Shown: positions 46,743 to 56,080, numbered from the stretch's first letter. The stretch is DNA of 64,000 nt from Mogibacterium sp. (GCA_017510725.1 JAFWMD010000016.1:1-64000), one strand, 5' to 3'. Translations and numbers: made by a program. The notes: generated by a model from the sequence alone, not told the origin.

Positions 46743-48833
46743 TTACTTCTCTCCAAACATCAGAAGTCCGTAATTCGGAAGCGGCCAGTATTTCTTGGAT
46801 GTGAGCATCTCTGCAGCATCACCGTCCTCCCTGAGCTTTCTCATGGCAGGAATAAGCTCATCGCGGATGATCGCGGCATCCCTGAAATAATCATTGCCGC
46901 TCAGGGTGTTGAGCACGCAGATCATGTCCTGCACATCACTGTAAATCAGGTCAGTTTTGCCGGACAGTTTTGTGATTATATCCTGTTCAAATCTGCATTC
47001 CAGATCAGGCAGAGCCCTCTTCTTTTCATTCATGTTGGCTGCCAGTTCAGCTGTATATGCTTCGACAGCCGGCGCTATCCTTTTGATTGCCATGGATCTC
47101 ATGGTCCTTGCCTCAATACAGATGGTCTTGCAGTAGTTTTCAAGGATTATCTCACATCTGGATTCGAGCTCTGTTCTGCTGAAGACTTTCTGATCCATCA
47201 GCATCTTCACGTTCTTTTCATCCAGCAGGTGCGGTACGCAGTCAGGTGTTGTCCTGTAGTTGGAAAGCCCTCTTTTTTCTGCTTCAATGATCCATTCATT
47301 TTCATATCCGTTGCCGTTGAATACTATTCTTTTATGATCACGTACAGTCTCTTTTATGAGCGCATATACGGTCTCTCCCGGATCATCCGATCTTTCAAGA
47401 ATGTCTGCGTAATATCCCAGTGAATCAGCCACCGCACTGTTGAGAATGACATTCGGAAAAGCAAGACTGCTCATTGCTCCCGGCATCCTGAACTCAAATT
47501 TGTTCCCCGTGAAAGCAAAAGGCGATGTGCGGTTCCTGTCGGTGTTGTCCCTCCTGAATCCCGGGATCACCTCGGTGCCCAGTTTCATCAGCACTTCCCC
47601 GCTGTTTTCATATGGAATGTCTTTTTCTATCGATTCAAGTACCGCTGTCAGCTCATCACCGAGGAAAATGGATACCACTGCAGGAGGCGCCTCGCTCGCG
47701 CCAAGCCTGTGGTCATTGCCGGCAGATGCTACAGATATACGCAGAAGATCCTGATACTCATCTACAGCCCTGATCACCGCGCAAAGAAACAGCAGGAACT
47801 GCGCATTGTCGTGAGGAGTATCTCCTGGTGCAAGCAGGTTGTCTCCCTTGTCCGTAGACAGCGACCAGTTGTTATGCTTTCCGCTTCCATTCACTCCTGC
47901 ATACGGTTTCTCATGGAGCAAAGCTACGAATCCATGTCTCTCTGCCACCTTCTTTATCATTTCCATGACCAGCTGGTTCTGGTCTACCGTGACATTTACC
48001 TTTGTATATATGCATGCCAGTTCGTGCTGTGAAGGGGCGACCTCGTTGTGCTCGGTCTTAGCAAACACCCCGAGTTTCCAAAGTTCTTCATTCAGTTCCT
48101 CCATGAACCTTGCTATTTCTGGCTTTATCGCACCGAAATAGTGATCGTCGAGTTCCTGTCCTTTTGGTGGCATAACCCCAAACAGTGTTCTTCCTGTAAA
48201 TCTCAGGTCAGGTCTCTTGTCGTAAAGATCGCGGGGAACCAGGAAATATTCCTGCTCAGCGCCTGCAACTGCATGGACTCTCTTTACCGAGTCATTGCCC
48301 AGAAGATGCATCACTCTCAATGCCTGACAGTTAAGGGCATCCATTGATCTCAGAAGCGAGGTCTTTTCATCCATTGCCTCTCCGCTGTATGAGCAGAAAG
48401 CAGTCGGAATGCATAGTGTACGGTCTCTTATGAAAGCGTATGATGTAGGGTCCCAGGCAGTATATCCTCTGGCCTCGAATGTGGCTCTGAGGCCTCCCGA
48501 CGGGAAGGATGACGCGTCCGGCTCACCCTTTATAAGCTCCTTACCGGAAAATTCCATTATTACTCTTCCGTCGGGGGAAGACTGGATGAAGCTGTCGTGC
48601 TTCTCGGCAGTAATGCCTGTAAGAGGCTGGAACCAATGTGTAAAGTGAGTAGCTCCGCTTGCGACTGCCCAGTCCTTCATAGCCTGGGCAACGGCATTTG
48701 CTATCTCCTGATTAAGAGGATCGCCTCTGTTAATAGTATTTCGCATTGAGCGATATGCGTCCTCGGACAGCATTGCTCTCATCACTTTGTCATCGAATAC
48801 CTTTGATCCGAAATGGTCCAGTACTCTGCTCAT
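46743..48833 (-). CDS. glnN: Glutamine synthetase type III
   Basis: A 696-residue GSIII, the large dodecameric form found in Bacteroides, clostridia and cyanobacteria. Marks are FTHWFQPLTG, the catalytic region EQEYFLVPRDLY, HEKPYAGVNGSGKHNNWS and NRTSPFAFTGNKFEFRMPG. It makes glutamine from glutamate and ammonia and supplies the three amidotransferase genes that follow. The AAGGAGG site is close to the ATG. Upstream an AAACC/GGTTT dyad (near 48902-48920) could be regulatory. Confidence 0.96.
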   Translation of the reverse strand: MSRVLDHFGSKVFDDKVMRAMLSEDAYRSMRNTINRGDPLNQEIANAVAQAMKDWAVASGATHFTHWFQPLTGITAEKHDSFIQSSPDGRVIMEFSGKELIKGEPDASSFPSGGLRATFEARGYTAWDPTSYAFIRDRTLCIPTAFCSYSGEAMDEKTSLLRSMDALNCQALRVMHLLGNDSVKRVHAVAGAEQEYFLVPRDLYDKRPDLRFTGRTLFGVMPPKGQELDDHYFGAIKPEIARFMEELNEELWKLGVFAKTEHNEVAPSQHELACIYTKVNVTVDQNQLVMEMIKKVAERHGFVALLHEKPYAGVNGSGKHNNWSLSTDKGDNLLAPGDTPHDNAQFLLFLCAVIRAVDEYQDLLRISVASAGNDHRLGASEAPPAVVSIFLGDELTAVLESIEKDIPYENSGEVLMKLGTEVIPGFRRDNTDRNRTSPFAFTGNKFEFRMPGAMSSLAFPNVILNSAVADSLGYYADILERSDDPGETVYALIKETVRDHKRIVFNGNGYENEWIIEAEKRGLSNYRTTPDCVPHLLDEKNVKMLMDQKVFSRTELESRCEIILENYCKTICIEARTMRSMAIKRIAPAVEAYTAELAANMNEKKRALPDLECRFEQDIITKLSGKTDLIYSDVQDMICVLNTLSGNDYFRDAAIIRDELIPAMRKLREDGDAAEMLTSKKYWPLPNYGLLMFGEK

Positions 48834-49060
48834 CTCACCGATCCTCCTTTCAGTTGTTCACGCCGTTAAGGCTGATGATTTTTAAAATATGCTTCAAAAA
48901 TAAACCTTATGGTTTTAATAATGAAATACATATATTATTAGCATTATCATATTTTTTGCATATGAAAAGGGGAGGGGCCTCTAAGAATACTTCATCTTTA
49001 CATGTAACCCTATATATCTTTGTTGTACTGGCGAACAGGTATTATTCATCTTGGTTCACG
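48834..49060. other. Intergenic region upstream of glnN
   Basis: No gene is seen. The first 120 bases are AT-rich and should hold the glnN promoter on the minus strand, though no clear -35/-10 pair was found. The rest leads into the tandem array. Confidence 0.4.
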
Positions 49061-49432
49061 GACTTCCGTCCCAGAGGCCTGTTTTCAGCGTTTAGGACGG
49101 AAGTTTTGCTCCATGGACGCTTGCTGACTTCCGTCCCGGAGGCCCTTTTTCAGGGTTTTGGACGGAAGTTTTGTTCCCTGGACGCTTGCCGACTTCCGTC
49201 CCCGAGGCCCTTTTTCAGGGTTTTGGACGGAAGTTTTACTCCCTGCGCCCTTGCTGACTTCCGTCCCTGGGGCCCTTTTTCAGGGTTTTGGACGGAAGTT
49301 TTTGCTCCCTGGACGCTTGCTGACTTCCGTCCCCGAGGCCCTTTTTCAGGGTTTTGGACGGAAGTTTTGCTCCATGGACGCTTGCCGACTTCCGTCCCGG
49401 AAGCCCGTTTTCAGCATTTGGGACGGAAGTCG
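49061..49432. repeat. Six-unit 65-bp tandem hairpin array
   Basis: Units start at 49061, 49126, 49191, 49256, 49322 and 49387 (spacing 65, 65, 65, 66, 65). Each contains ACTTCCGTCC and its exact reverse complement GGACGGAAGT about 23 bases apart, with an inner CCCT/AGGG pairing in most units, then a spacer of about 22 bases ending in GGACGCTTGC. The last unit stops after its second arm. All three plus-strand frames are open because the period is not a multiple of three, but no ribosome site or codon pattern supports a protein. Confidence 0.95.
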
Positions 49433-49445
49433 ATTATACACAAAG

Positions 49446-49475
49446 AAAAAGGGACCTGCATTTTATGCAGTTCCC
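49446..49475 (-). terminator. Terminator on minus strand
   Basis: GGGAACTGCAT and ATGCAGGTCCC form a stem with one mismatch and a short loop, followed on the minus strand by TTTTTC. It probably ends the transcript of the LysR gene at 49627 after it has passed the 42-bp repeats. Confidence 0.75.
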
Positions 49476-49518
49476 AGTTAATAATATCGTCATCATAAAC
49501 TTTAATGAAATGGTCCTA

Positions 49519-49620
49519 AGGATACTCTTCGTCTTCAGAACATAGTCCTAAGGATACTTAAGGATGCTCTTCGTCTTCAGATCATAGTCCCAAGAATGAT
49601 CTTCTTCATGCCATTGTCCT
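49519..49620. repeat. 42-bp degenerate tandem repeat
   Basis: The 30 bases at 49519-49548 recur at 49561-49590 with two changes (both contain CTCTTCGTCTTCAGA and end CATAGTCC), and a weaker third copy ends at 49620. It lies between the LysR stop and the terminator. No protein is seen in it. Confidence 0.75.
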
Positions 49621-49626
49621 AAATAC

Positions 49627-50508
49627 CTACTGCGAAACCATTTCCTTGACGTAATCGATGAATACCTTTTCTATAGTTGGCAGCGGATGGCCTTTGCGCC
49701 ACACAAACAGGTATTCCATCTTCTTGTCCTCTCCGGAAATCTCCTTGAAGATAAGAGAATCGTTCGGTACATACGCAGTCCTCGGGTAAATGCTTATGCC
49801 AACCATTCTTCCGGCGAGTGCTGCCGCGTCGAGGTAGCTGTCCATCTCGCATACTATCTTTGGCTCAGCTCCCACCTTTTCGAACCATTTATAGATAGTA
49901 TCGATCAGCGCCTTCCTGCTTGGAACAATAAGATTCTCTCCCGCGAGATCCCGGATATCAATCTCCTCTCCCTCTTTCATCGCAAGCGGGTGAGTTTTGT
50001 TTATAAGCGCTGCGATCCTTTCCTCTCCCACGTGGAAGCTGTGGAGAAGCGAGTGATCGCACGGCGTGGTAATAACCGCAAGACTTATAAGGCCTGTGCG
50101 CATCTTTTCGAGCAGGTCATCCGTGCTTCCGTCAAGTATCCTGAAGCGTATATTCGGATACTTGCCTATAAAGCCTGCAAACCATTCCGCAGCGATATCC
50201 GGCGCCATGCCTTCAACAAGTCCTATGGAGATGGTTCCTCTCATTCCTTCGCCCATGGAATGAACTTCCGATTGAGTCTTTTCGGCAAGGCTCAGTATTT
50301 CCTTCGCGCGCCTGTAAAGCAGCTGCCCTGATTCAGTCAGCTTAAGGTGTCTCTTTCCCCTGATGAAAAGAACCGTATCAAGCTCTTCCTCCAGGCTTTT
50401 GATCTGTGCGCTGAGAGGCGGCTGACTCATATGCAGCTTCTCTGCAGCTCTTGTTACGTTCAGTTCTTCGGCCACTGTAACGAAATAACGCAGATTCCTA
50501 AGATCCAT
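49627..50508 (-). CDS. LysR-type transcriptional regulator
   Basis: A 293-residue LysR protein of the common CynR/CatM-like class: MDLRNLRYFVTVAEELNVTRAAEKLHMSQPPLS at the start, then the effector domain with GLVEGMAPDIAAEWF. It is not close to the two paralogous LysR proteins elsewhere in the window. GGGGGG lies about seven bases before the ATG. The esterase gene upstream runs the same way, 47 bases before it, so autoregulation or control of the esterase is possible. Confidence 0.9.
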   Translation of the reverse strand: MDLRNLRYFVTVAEELNVTRAAEKLHMSQPPLSAQIKSLEEELDTVLFIRGKRHLKLTESGQLLYRRAKEILSLAEKTQSEVHSMGEGMRGTISIGLVEGMAPDIAAEWFAGFIGKYPNIRFRILDGSTDDLLEKMRTGLISLAVITTPCDHSLLHSFHVGEERIAALINKTHPLAMKEGEEIDIRDLAGENLIVPSRKALIDTIYKWFEKVGAEPKIVCEMDSYLDAAALAGRMVGISIYPRTAYVPNDSLIFKEISGEDKKMEYLFVWRKGHPLPTIEKVFIDYVKEMVSQ

Positions 50509-50555
50509 ACATCAATCCCCCCAAATTGATAATAGTTTTTCTTTCTGCTTTTAGG

Positions 50556-51326
50556 TTACTCCTGCCAGAGGAACGGCATGAATATTCCGAGCTGTTTCTC
50601 CCAGTCAGCTTCACAGTGCCTTCCGCCGATCTGGCAGTACAGCTTTGCCTTGCCTCCCGCAGCGATTACTTTGTTTGCGGTTCCGCGGCATGTCTTATAA
50701 ATCCAGCTCGATGTATCTTCAGCATCCGGATCCTTTATTTTGCCGTATCCTTCCTGAGTTCCCCAGGAAAGATATACGCGCGTATCCGGGCTCATATAAG
50801 TGTTGTTCATATCATGCCAGAATTTACCGCTCACGCTTCCTATCGACGGTGAGACGCAGGCTGCCTTGGAAATATAGTTGTTATATTTGACTACCGCATA
50901 TGCAGACATCAGACCTCCCATACTTGAGCCTCCGATAGCTGTGCACTCCCTGAACGGAATGGTCGGGAACGTCGCATCAATGTACGGCTTCAGCTCATAT
51001 ATTATGCCCTGCATCGTCGCTTCGCCCAGAGGCTCAATGCCTTTCAGCCATCCGTAGTTGACTCCGTACGGCAGATACTCCGACATACGCTCGTTGTGTC
51101 CGTGAGCACATTCGACACCGACGATGATCATCTGCTTGTCCCAGTTCCTGCAGTATTCATCGAGGCCCCAGGACTTGCCAAATGTAGCGTCCTCATCTCT
51201 GAAAAGATTGTGTCCGTCAAAAAAGTAAAATACCGGAAACGGCGGTTCCCCGTGATCCGGGATTCGTATATGCAATGGTCTGTTTGCACCCAGCGAGTTA
51301 AAATAGAAATCCTGTTTTATAAGCAT
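50556..51326 (-). CDS. Esterase D-type alpha/beta hydrolase
   Basis: A 256-residue putative esterase (PF00756 type). FYFFDGHNLF near the N-terminus, the nucleophile elbow GGSSMGGLMSAY with Ser at about 134, and the closing GRHCEADWEKQL, which gives the catalytic His, fit the family that includes feruloyl and siderophore esterases. There is no signal peptide, so it acts in the cytoplasm. The substrate is not known. It lies 19 bases after the sugar kinase gene. Confidence 0.83.
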   Translation of the reverse strand: MLIKQDFYFNSLGANRPLHIRIPDHGEPPFPVFYFFDGHNLFRDEDATFGKSWGLDEYCRNWDKQMIIVGVECAHGHNERMSEYLPYGVNYGWLKGIEPLGEATMQGIIYELKPYIDATFPTIPFRECTAIGGSSMGGLMSAYAVVKYNNYISKAACVSPSIGSVSGKFWHDMNNTYMSPDTRVYLSWGTQEGYGKIKDPDAEDTSSWIYKTCRGTANKVIAAGGKAKLYCQIGGRHCEADWEKQLGIFMPFLWQE

Positions 51327-51345
51327 TATCCCTGCCCCTTTTTAT

Positions 51346-52284
51346 TTATTCTCCGGTGCTGAGCATTTTCAGCACCTGTTCTCTGTTTTTAAGCGCTGTT
51401 CCGGTACCGACAGCAGTAGTACATATCGCCCCACAGGCATTTGCGAATGCAAGCGCATCCCGCACATCGCTTCCGCGCATGAGTTCAGACACAAAGCCGG
51501 CCATGAAGTTGTCGCCTGCGCCAGTGGCATCCACCACATCGATCTTATGTGCAGGCACATATATGGTCTCTTTGCTGTTCATGAGCATGCATCCTCTGCC
51601 GCCGAGCTTCAGGACCACGTTTTTCACTCCTTTTTCGAGAAAGACTTCAGCCATTTTTTCAGGCTCCTCTTCACCGGTGAAAAACTTTGCCTCATCCTCG
51701 TTAGGAGTTATGTAATCTATCATCGAAAGCGAGTCCGCTATGTCATCCAGTGTAAGTCTTCTGAAGTTCGGGATCTTTGTATCCGCAAATACCGGTATCC
51801 CCCTTGCGTGTGCCTCAGAGACGACCGCTCTTATGACATCCGGATCGTTGAAAGGCGCTCTGAACAGCGAGCCTATGACGACTGCCTTCGTATCCGTAAA
51901 CCTCTCCGGATACTGCTCCGGGTGGAAGTTGTAGCTGTGAGCTCTATTGGTTATCGATTTGCGGTTCCCGTCCTCGGCTACGAAAATTGTAGTTACCGGA
52001 GTCGGATTCTCTGAAGTCCGCACTATGCAGCCCGTATTCACTCCGTTTTTCTCAAGCTCCACCTCAATAAGGTCACCCGCCTGATCGTTCCCGAGAAAAC
52101 AAAGAAGCGCACTCTTCATGCCAAGCTTCGCCGAAGCGATCGAGCCGTTGACTCCTTCTCCTCCTGCGTTTATGGATCCGCTTTCAGCTCTGTATCCGGC
52201 CACCGAAACAGGCTCGGGGTCAAAGCCCTTTATGACTGTATCCAGTATGGCTGTTCCAATGAAAACTATGTCAAACTTACTCAT
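51346..52284 (-). CDS. PfkB-family sugar kinase
   Basis: A 312-residue ribokinase-like enzyme. The first signature is near residue 40 (NAGGEGVNGSIASAKLG) and the second, with the catalytic base, is DATGAGDNFMAGF. A nucleoside or sugar substrate is likely, but the specificity (ribose, adenosine, fructose 1-phosphate and others) cannot be settled by eye. AAGGAG precedes the ATG. No sugar transporter is adjacent. Confidence 0.85.
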   Translation of the reverse strand: MSKFDIVFIGTAILDTVIKGFDPEPVSVAGYRAESGSINAGGEGVNGSIASAKLGMKSALLCFLGNDQAGDLIEVELEKNGVNTGCIVRTSENPTPVTTIFVAEDGNRKSITNRAHSYNFHPEQYPERFTDTKAVVIGSLFRAPFNDPDVIRAVVSEAHARGIPVFADTKIPNFRRLTLDDIADSLSMIDYITPNEDEAKFFTGEEEPEKMAEVFLEKGVKNVVLKLGGRGCMLMNSKETIYVPAHKIDVVDATGAGDNFMAGFVSELMRGSDVRDALAFANACGAICTTAVGTGTALKNREQVLKMLSTGE

Positions 52285-52294
52285 ATATCTCCTT

Positions 52295-53341
52295 TTATAC
52301 GAAGAAGAACGCAGCTCCGATCATGATGTATACGGTCACCAGCTGAAGGCCTTCCAGCCAGTTGGACTCTCCGTCGGATGCCACGCGGTTCGCTATCAGA
52401 ACTGAACCTGTTACAGCAACCAGCTCGAACGGTGTGAAGACTATGCTCATCGGTGTGAAGAACAGGCTGAGCAGTGTCAGCACAGGCACCACGAACAGTA
52501 TGATCTGCAGGCTCGAGCCGAGCGCGATCTCGATCGCGGCGTTCATCTTGTCTTTCATCGCCATGATTATCGCGGACGAGTGCTCCGCAGCGTTGCCGAT
52601 TATAGGCACCAGTATTATTCCGACAAATGTCTTGTGAAGGCCGGCACTTTCTGCCATAGGCTCTACAGTGCCGACGAATATCTCCGAAATGACAGCTATT
52701 GCAACGGCAGAAGCAATCAGCATGATGATTGCGCGAGGCAGGTTCGCTTTGTGGTTTTCCTCTTCACCGGGCACTGACTCTTCATAAAGCGCACGGTGAG
52801 TCACAAAAGTGAACACGAACTGCATCACATATACAAGCAGCATCAGAAGTGCGACTACAACGCTGAATCCCTCGTACTGCGTGGTGAGGCTGGACTCAGG
52901 CAGCGCGTGCGTGAATATCGCCGGTATGCCGAGGCCAAGTACTGAAAACAGAAGCATGCTCGAGGTAATATTGATCGAATGTATATTGAATCTCTGTATC
53001 TTATGCTTGATTCCGCCCGCCAGCATGGACATGCCGAGCACCAGCAGGATGTTTCCGATCACGGAACCTGCAAGCGAAGCTTTTACAACATCAAACAACC
53101 CTTCCTTCATGGCTACGAAAGCGATTATGAGCTCGGTCGCGTTCCCGAATGTGGCATTCAGAAGTCCGCCGACCTTCTGTCCGCAGAAGCAGGCGATATC
53201 ATCTGTGCTTTTGCCCATTACTCCTGCCAGAGGAATGATCGCGAGCGCACTGAATATGAAAAGCAGGGAATCCGAAAATCCCGCTATTTTTCCGTATATC
53301 GTAATTGGTATAAACACCAGTAAGATGTTCAGATATTTCAT
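52295..53341 (-). CDS. Calcium/proton antiporter, Cax type
   Basis: A 348-residue CaCA-superfamily protein with eleven hydrophobic segments and the two alpha repeats GNATELIIAFVAM and GNAAEHSSAIIMAMKDKM, which hold the acidic residues that bind calcium. It should expel Ca2+ in exchange for protons. The start overlaps the stop of the EamA gene by four bases (ATGA), so the two are coupled. Confidence 0.92.
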   Translation of the reverse strand: MKYLNILLVFIPITIYGKIAGFSDSLLFIFSALAIIPLAGVMGKSTDDIACFCGQKVGGLLNATFGNATELIIAFVAMKEGLFDVVKASLAGSVIGNILLVLGMSMLAGGIKHKIQRFNIHSINITSSMLLFSVLGLGIPAIFTHALPESSLTTQYEGFSVVVALLMLLVYVMQFVFTFVTHRALYEESVPGEEENHKANLPRAIIMLIASAVAIAVISEIFVGTVEPMAESAGLHKTFVGIILVPIIGNAAEHSSAIIMAMKDKMNAAIEIALGSSLQIILFVVPVLTLLSLFFTPMSIVFTPFELVAVTGSVLIANRVASDGESNWLEGLQLVTVYIMIGAAFFFV

Positions 53342-54237
53342 CTCATATCCTCCCCTTCAGCGGCATCGCTTTTTCCTATAAGGAGTATGGCTGCAATAAC
53401 CATGATAATGCCTGCTATCTTCATGAAGTTCGATTCCTCACGGAATATCAGGATGCCGACCAGCGATCCTACAACCGGTTCAGCAGCTCCGTATATGGCA
53501 GCCTTGCCGCTCTCTATCAGCCCGAGTCCTACAGAAAAGAAATACTGGGCCAGTACGGCTGTCACAATACACATAATAAATGCGACGGCCAGTATCATCG
53601 GATTGGCTCTGCACAGCGATGTCAGGCTGCTCCATCCGCTGAAAGGAATCAGGAAAAGAAAGCTGAAAAACAGAGTGTAAAAAGTTACTGTCTGCGGATC
53701 ATTTTTCTTCACGGCTGCGCTTGTAAGTATGTTGTTCAGCGAATATGCAAGTCCCGTCAGCACTCCGGTAAGTATCGCGGCAGGCGGAGGCATGTAGCCT
53801 TCGCCTATAACGCCTGTGACGAACACGCATCCAATGACCGTCAGCACAAGCGCAATAAATTTGAGCTTCGTTATCTTCTCCTTAAAGATTATTCTCGCAA
53901 GAATAATGACGAATACTGGAGATGTGTACAGCAGCACTACAGCAATCGATGCACGGCTGTGTATTATCGTATAGAAATACAGGAAGTTGAACAGCACGCC
54001 GTTAATAAAGCCCACAAGCATGAGGAGTCCCAGGTCTCTGGCACCTATCCTGAATCCCGGCCGGTTACGTATCAGTAAAATCACGGCGAATACCAGGACG
54101 GCAAAAAGCTGACGCAGAAACGATATCTGCATCTCGCCCAGGCCGGCGGCAGAAAGGTAATTGATAAAAATGCTGATCACACCCCAGCAGGTACCGGCCA
54201 GGATTATCAGCAATGCGCCTTTCCTGTTATTGTCCAT
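53338..54237 (-). CDS. EamA/DMT family transporter
   Basis: A 299-residue drug/metabolite transporter with ten membrane segments and two EamA domains (LIILAGTCWGVISIFINYL and ILTGVLTGLAYSLNNIL). These export amino acids or other small metabolites; no substrate can be named. It comes 12 bases after the HD-domain gene and is coupled to the calcium antiporter. Confidence 0.88.
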   Translation of the reverse strand: MDNNRKGALLIILAGTCWGVISIFINYLSAAGLGEMQISFLRQLFAVLVFAVILLIRNRPGFRIGARDLGLLMLVGFINGVLFNFLYFYTIIHSRASIAVVLLYTSPVFVIILARIIFKEKITKLKFIALVLTVIGCVFVTGVIGEGYMPPPAAILTGVLTGLAYSLNNILTSAAVKKNDPQTVTFYTLFFSFLFLIPFSGWSSLTSLCRANPMILAVAFIMCIVTAVLAQYFFSVGLGLIESGKAAIYGAAEPVVGSLVGILIFREESNFMKIAGIIMVIAAILLIGKSDAAEGEDMR

Positions 54238-54249
54238 CCTGAGTTCCCG

Positions 54250-54822
54250 CTACGCTTCAGCAGGCTTTCCCGTCAGCCCGAGCTCTTCAGCGTGCTCTTC
54301 CATGCCCCTGATGCAGATCTCCGCTACATCGCGAAGCTCCATGCCAAGGCGCGCGCAGCCGTCCTTTATAAGCTCGCGGTCGCACTTTGCGGCGAATCTC
54401 TTGTCCTTGAACCTCTTCATGAAGCCCTTAGGCTGCATGCCGATGATGCCCTCTCCCCTGAGTATTGCGTATGCCTGGATTATCCCTGTCAGCTCATCGA
54501 CTGTATAGAGCGATTTCTCCATGTTGGTCAGCGGCTCTACATCGTTGATCAGTCCATAGCCGTGCGAAAGAATAGCGCGTACATCTTCAGGATCGACTCC
54601 GGCATCGAGCAGCGGCTGCTCAGTGTGAAGGAGATGCTCTTCAGGATACTGCTCGTAATCATAGTCATGCAGATATCCGACGGCCATCCAGTGCTCCTTG
54701 TCTTCTCCGAAGTGCTCGGCCATGGCACCCATAGCTGCCATGACGTTAAGCGCATGAAGCCTGAGATGATCCTCAGTCACCACTGCATCATTAAGTTCTT
54801 TTGCTCTTTCAAGTGTAAGCAT
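54250..54822 (-). CDS. HD-domain hydrolase
   Basis: A 190-residue HD-superfamily protein. Metal ligands are suggested by His at 23 (LRLHALNVM) and the pair in GYLHDYDYE, with a later His in ILSHGYG. This class resembles the predicted HDIG phosphohydrolases often found in clostridia. The C-terminal 60 residues include a basic helix (KGFMKRFKDKRFAAKCDREL). GGAGA is before the ATG. No more specific role is visible. Confidence 0.85.
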   Translation of the reverse strand: MLTLERAKELNDAVVTEDHLRLHALNVMAAMGAMAEHFGEDKEHWMAVGYLHDYDYEQYPEEHLLHTEQPLLDAGVDPEDVRAILSHGYGLINDVEPLTNMEKSLYTVDELTGIIQAYAILRGEGIIGMQPKGFMKRFKDKRFAAKCDRELIKDGCARLGMELRDVAEICIRGMEEHAEELGLTGKPAEA

Positions 54823-54838
54823 ATCTCCATTCCCCTTT

Positions 54839-55417
54839 CTAATACGTGTATCTTCCGAACTGATCGAACTCCAGATCTTCCTGATCGCGGTATGGTCCGA
54901 CGTACGCCTCCAGTATCGCTACTATCAGGTCAGCCATGTACCACATTCCGAAGCCTCCGAATGTGAGCATCTTGAGCAGTCCGAGGCCTATCTGGCCGCG
55001 GGCAAATCTGTCCACGCCATAAATGCCAAGCACAAACGAGAAAATCCATGTAAAGATGTGCTTGTTGCAGCGTCTGTAGGCAGTCCTGCGGCGGTTGTAA
55101 CCATAGCCGCGGTTGTAGTCATAGCCACGGTCATAACCATATCCTCTGTTATAGCCCTGGCCATAGTCTGGTCCATAAGTCACCTCTTCGGTTACTGTCT
55201 CGGTGACAGTCTCCTCGTAAGGCTGTGGCTGCGGCTGCGGCGCCGGCTCAGTCTCGACCTCAAACTCGATGTTGTTTTCGAGGTCAACGTCGTACTTGAT
55301 CTCTTTTTCCGGTACCTGTGCTTCCGCCGTTCCGCCGTCTTCTGACAGTTCGTCCGTTATTTCATCAGTATATCCGTCTACATAATCCAGTGTCTTTGTT
55401 GTTTCATCCGTTGCCAT
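54839..55417 (-). CDS. TM2-domain protein with Gly-Tyr repeats
   Basis: A 192-residue protein: an acidic N-terminal 70 residues with a Pro-Gln run (PAPQPQPQP), then a basic aromatic tract made of GYNRG, GYGYDRG and GYDYNRG, then a C-terminal TM2 domain with two membrane helices (HIFTWIFSFVLGIYGVDRF, then GLGLLKMLTFGGFGMWYMAD). The middle tract looks like a low-complexity sticker region. TM2 proteins have no agreed function in bacteria. Confidence 0.88.
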   Translation of the reverse strand: MATDETTKTLDYVDGYTDEITDELSEDGGTAEAQVPEKEIKYDVDLENNIEFEVETEPAPQPQPQPYEETVTETVTEEVTYGPDYGQGYNRGYGYDRGYDYNRGYGYNRRRTAYRRCNKHIFTWIFSFVLGIYGVDRFARGQIGLGLLKMLTFGGFGMWYMADLIVAILEAYVGPYRDQEDLEFDQFGRYTY

Positions 55418-55471
55418 TCGATTATCCTCTTATGTTATCCAAACCCATTATCCCAATCGCTTTATCAGCTT

Positions 55472-55912
55472 TTACAGAAGGTATTTTTCAGCGATCTCTG
55501 CTGCAGTCCTGCATGCACCGATGCATGGCCTGCTCTGATAGTACTCCTCGGTACGCACTGAAGGCTCTGCCAGGTCTTCTCCTTCTTTCAGGCCGAGCAA
55601 GTCCCTGCATATGATGGTGCCTTTGCGCTCCTTAAATTCCGCGCACATCTTCTGAATGAGCCTGTACAGCTCTTTTTTGCTCTCATAGTCCTCAGGGTCA
55701 TCATAGCCTTTCAGGTATCCGGCAGCAAGCGTCATTCCGGACACTGCCCCGCATACTTCTCTCAGCTTGCCGAATCCTGCGCCGAACGGACTTGCTATTC
55801 TTGCAGCCTCTTCAACGGACATGCCAAGCACATCCGCAAAAGCAGCGAATACCGACTGACTGCAGTTATACCCTCTTCTGAACAGTTCTTCTGCTTTATC
55901 TGATCTATTCAT
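55472..55912 (-). CDS. C_GCAxxG_C_C family redox-type protein
   Basis: A 146-residue protein of the family named after its cysteines: YNCSQSVF, then FGKLREVCGAVSGM, then a Cys in the MCAEF helix, a Cys in TIICRDLLG and CIGAC near the end. Members are common in anaerobes and are thought to bind metal or take part in redox; none is well characterised. Its ATG overlaps the stop of the small gene before it. Confidence 0.88.
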   Translation of the reverse strand: MNRSDKAEELFRRGYNCSQSVFAAFADVLGMSVEEAARIASPFGAGFGKLREVCGAVSGMTLAAGYLKGYDDPEDYESKKELYRLIQKMCAEFKERKGTIICRDLLGLKEGEDLAEPSVRTEEYYQSRPCIGACRTAAEIAEKYLL

Positions 55913-56058
55913 TACAAAACCTTCTTTGCTACCTTTTTTATGATGAAATATGAGAATGTCATATCAAAAGCATACAGTGCAAGATACAGCGCGGTGCAGA
56001 ACCTGGCATGCTTCTTATAGTCCCAATCCTTGTAATAGTCTGCGGTTAAAAATTTCAT
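55912..56058 (-). CDS. Small hypothetical membrane protein
   Basis: Forty-eight residues from the ATG at 56058, placed by GGAGGAA upstream; the longer reading from 56121 would run into trmL. It begins MKFLTADYYKDWDYKKHARF and has one hydrophobic helix (TALYLALYAFDMTFSYFII) and a basic end. It is coupled to the C_GCAxxG gene by stop-start overlap. Function unknown. Confidence 0.75.
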   Translation of the reverse strand: MKFLTADYYKDWDYKKHARFCTALYLALYAFDMTFSYFIIKKVAKKVL

Positions 56059-56080
56059 GACTGTTCCTCCATTTCTGTTA

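Noticed and set aside
49061..49432. CRISPR array
   Set aside because: The segments between the palindromes are repeats of each other, not unique spacers, and no cas gene is near.
48746..49498. A 250-codon plus-strand frame through the hairpin array
   Set aside because: It begins antisense inside glnN, has no ribosome site, and the repeat is open in all three frames because 65 is not a multiple of three. The periodic peptide is a by-product of the DNA repeat.
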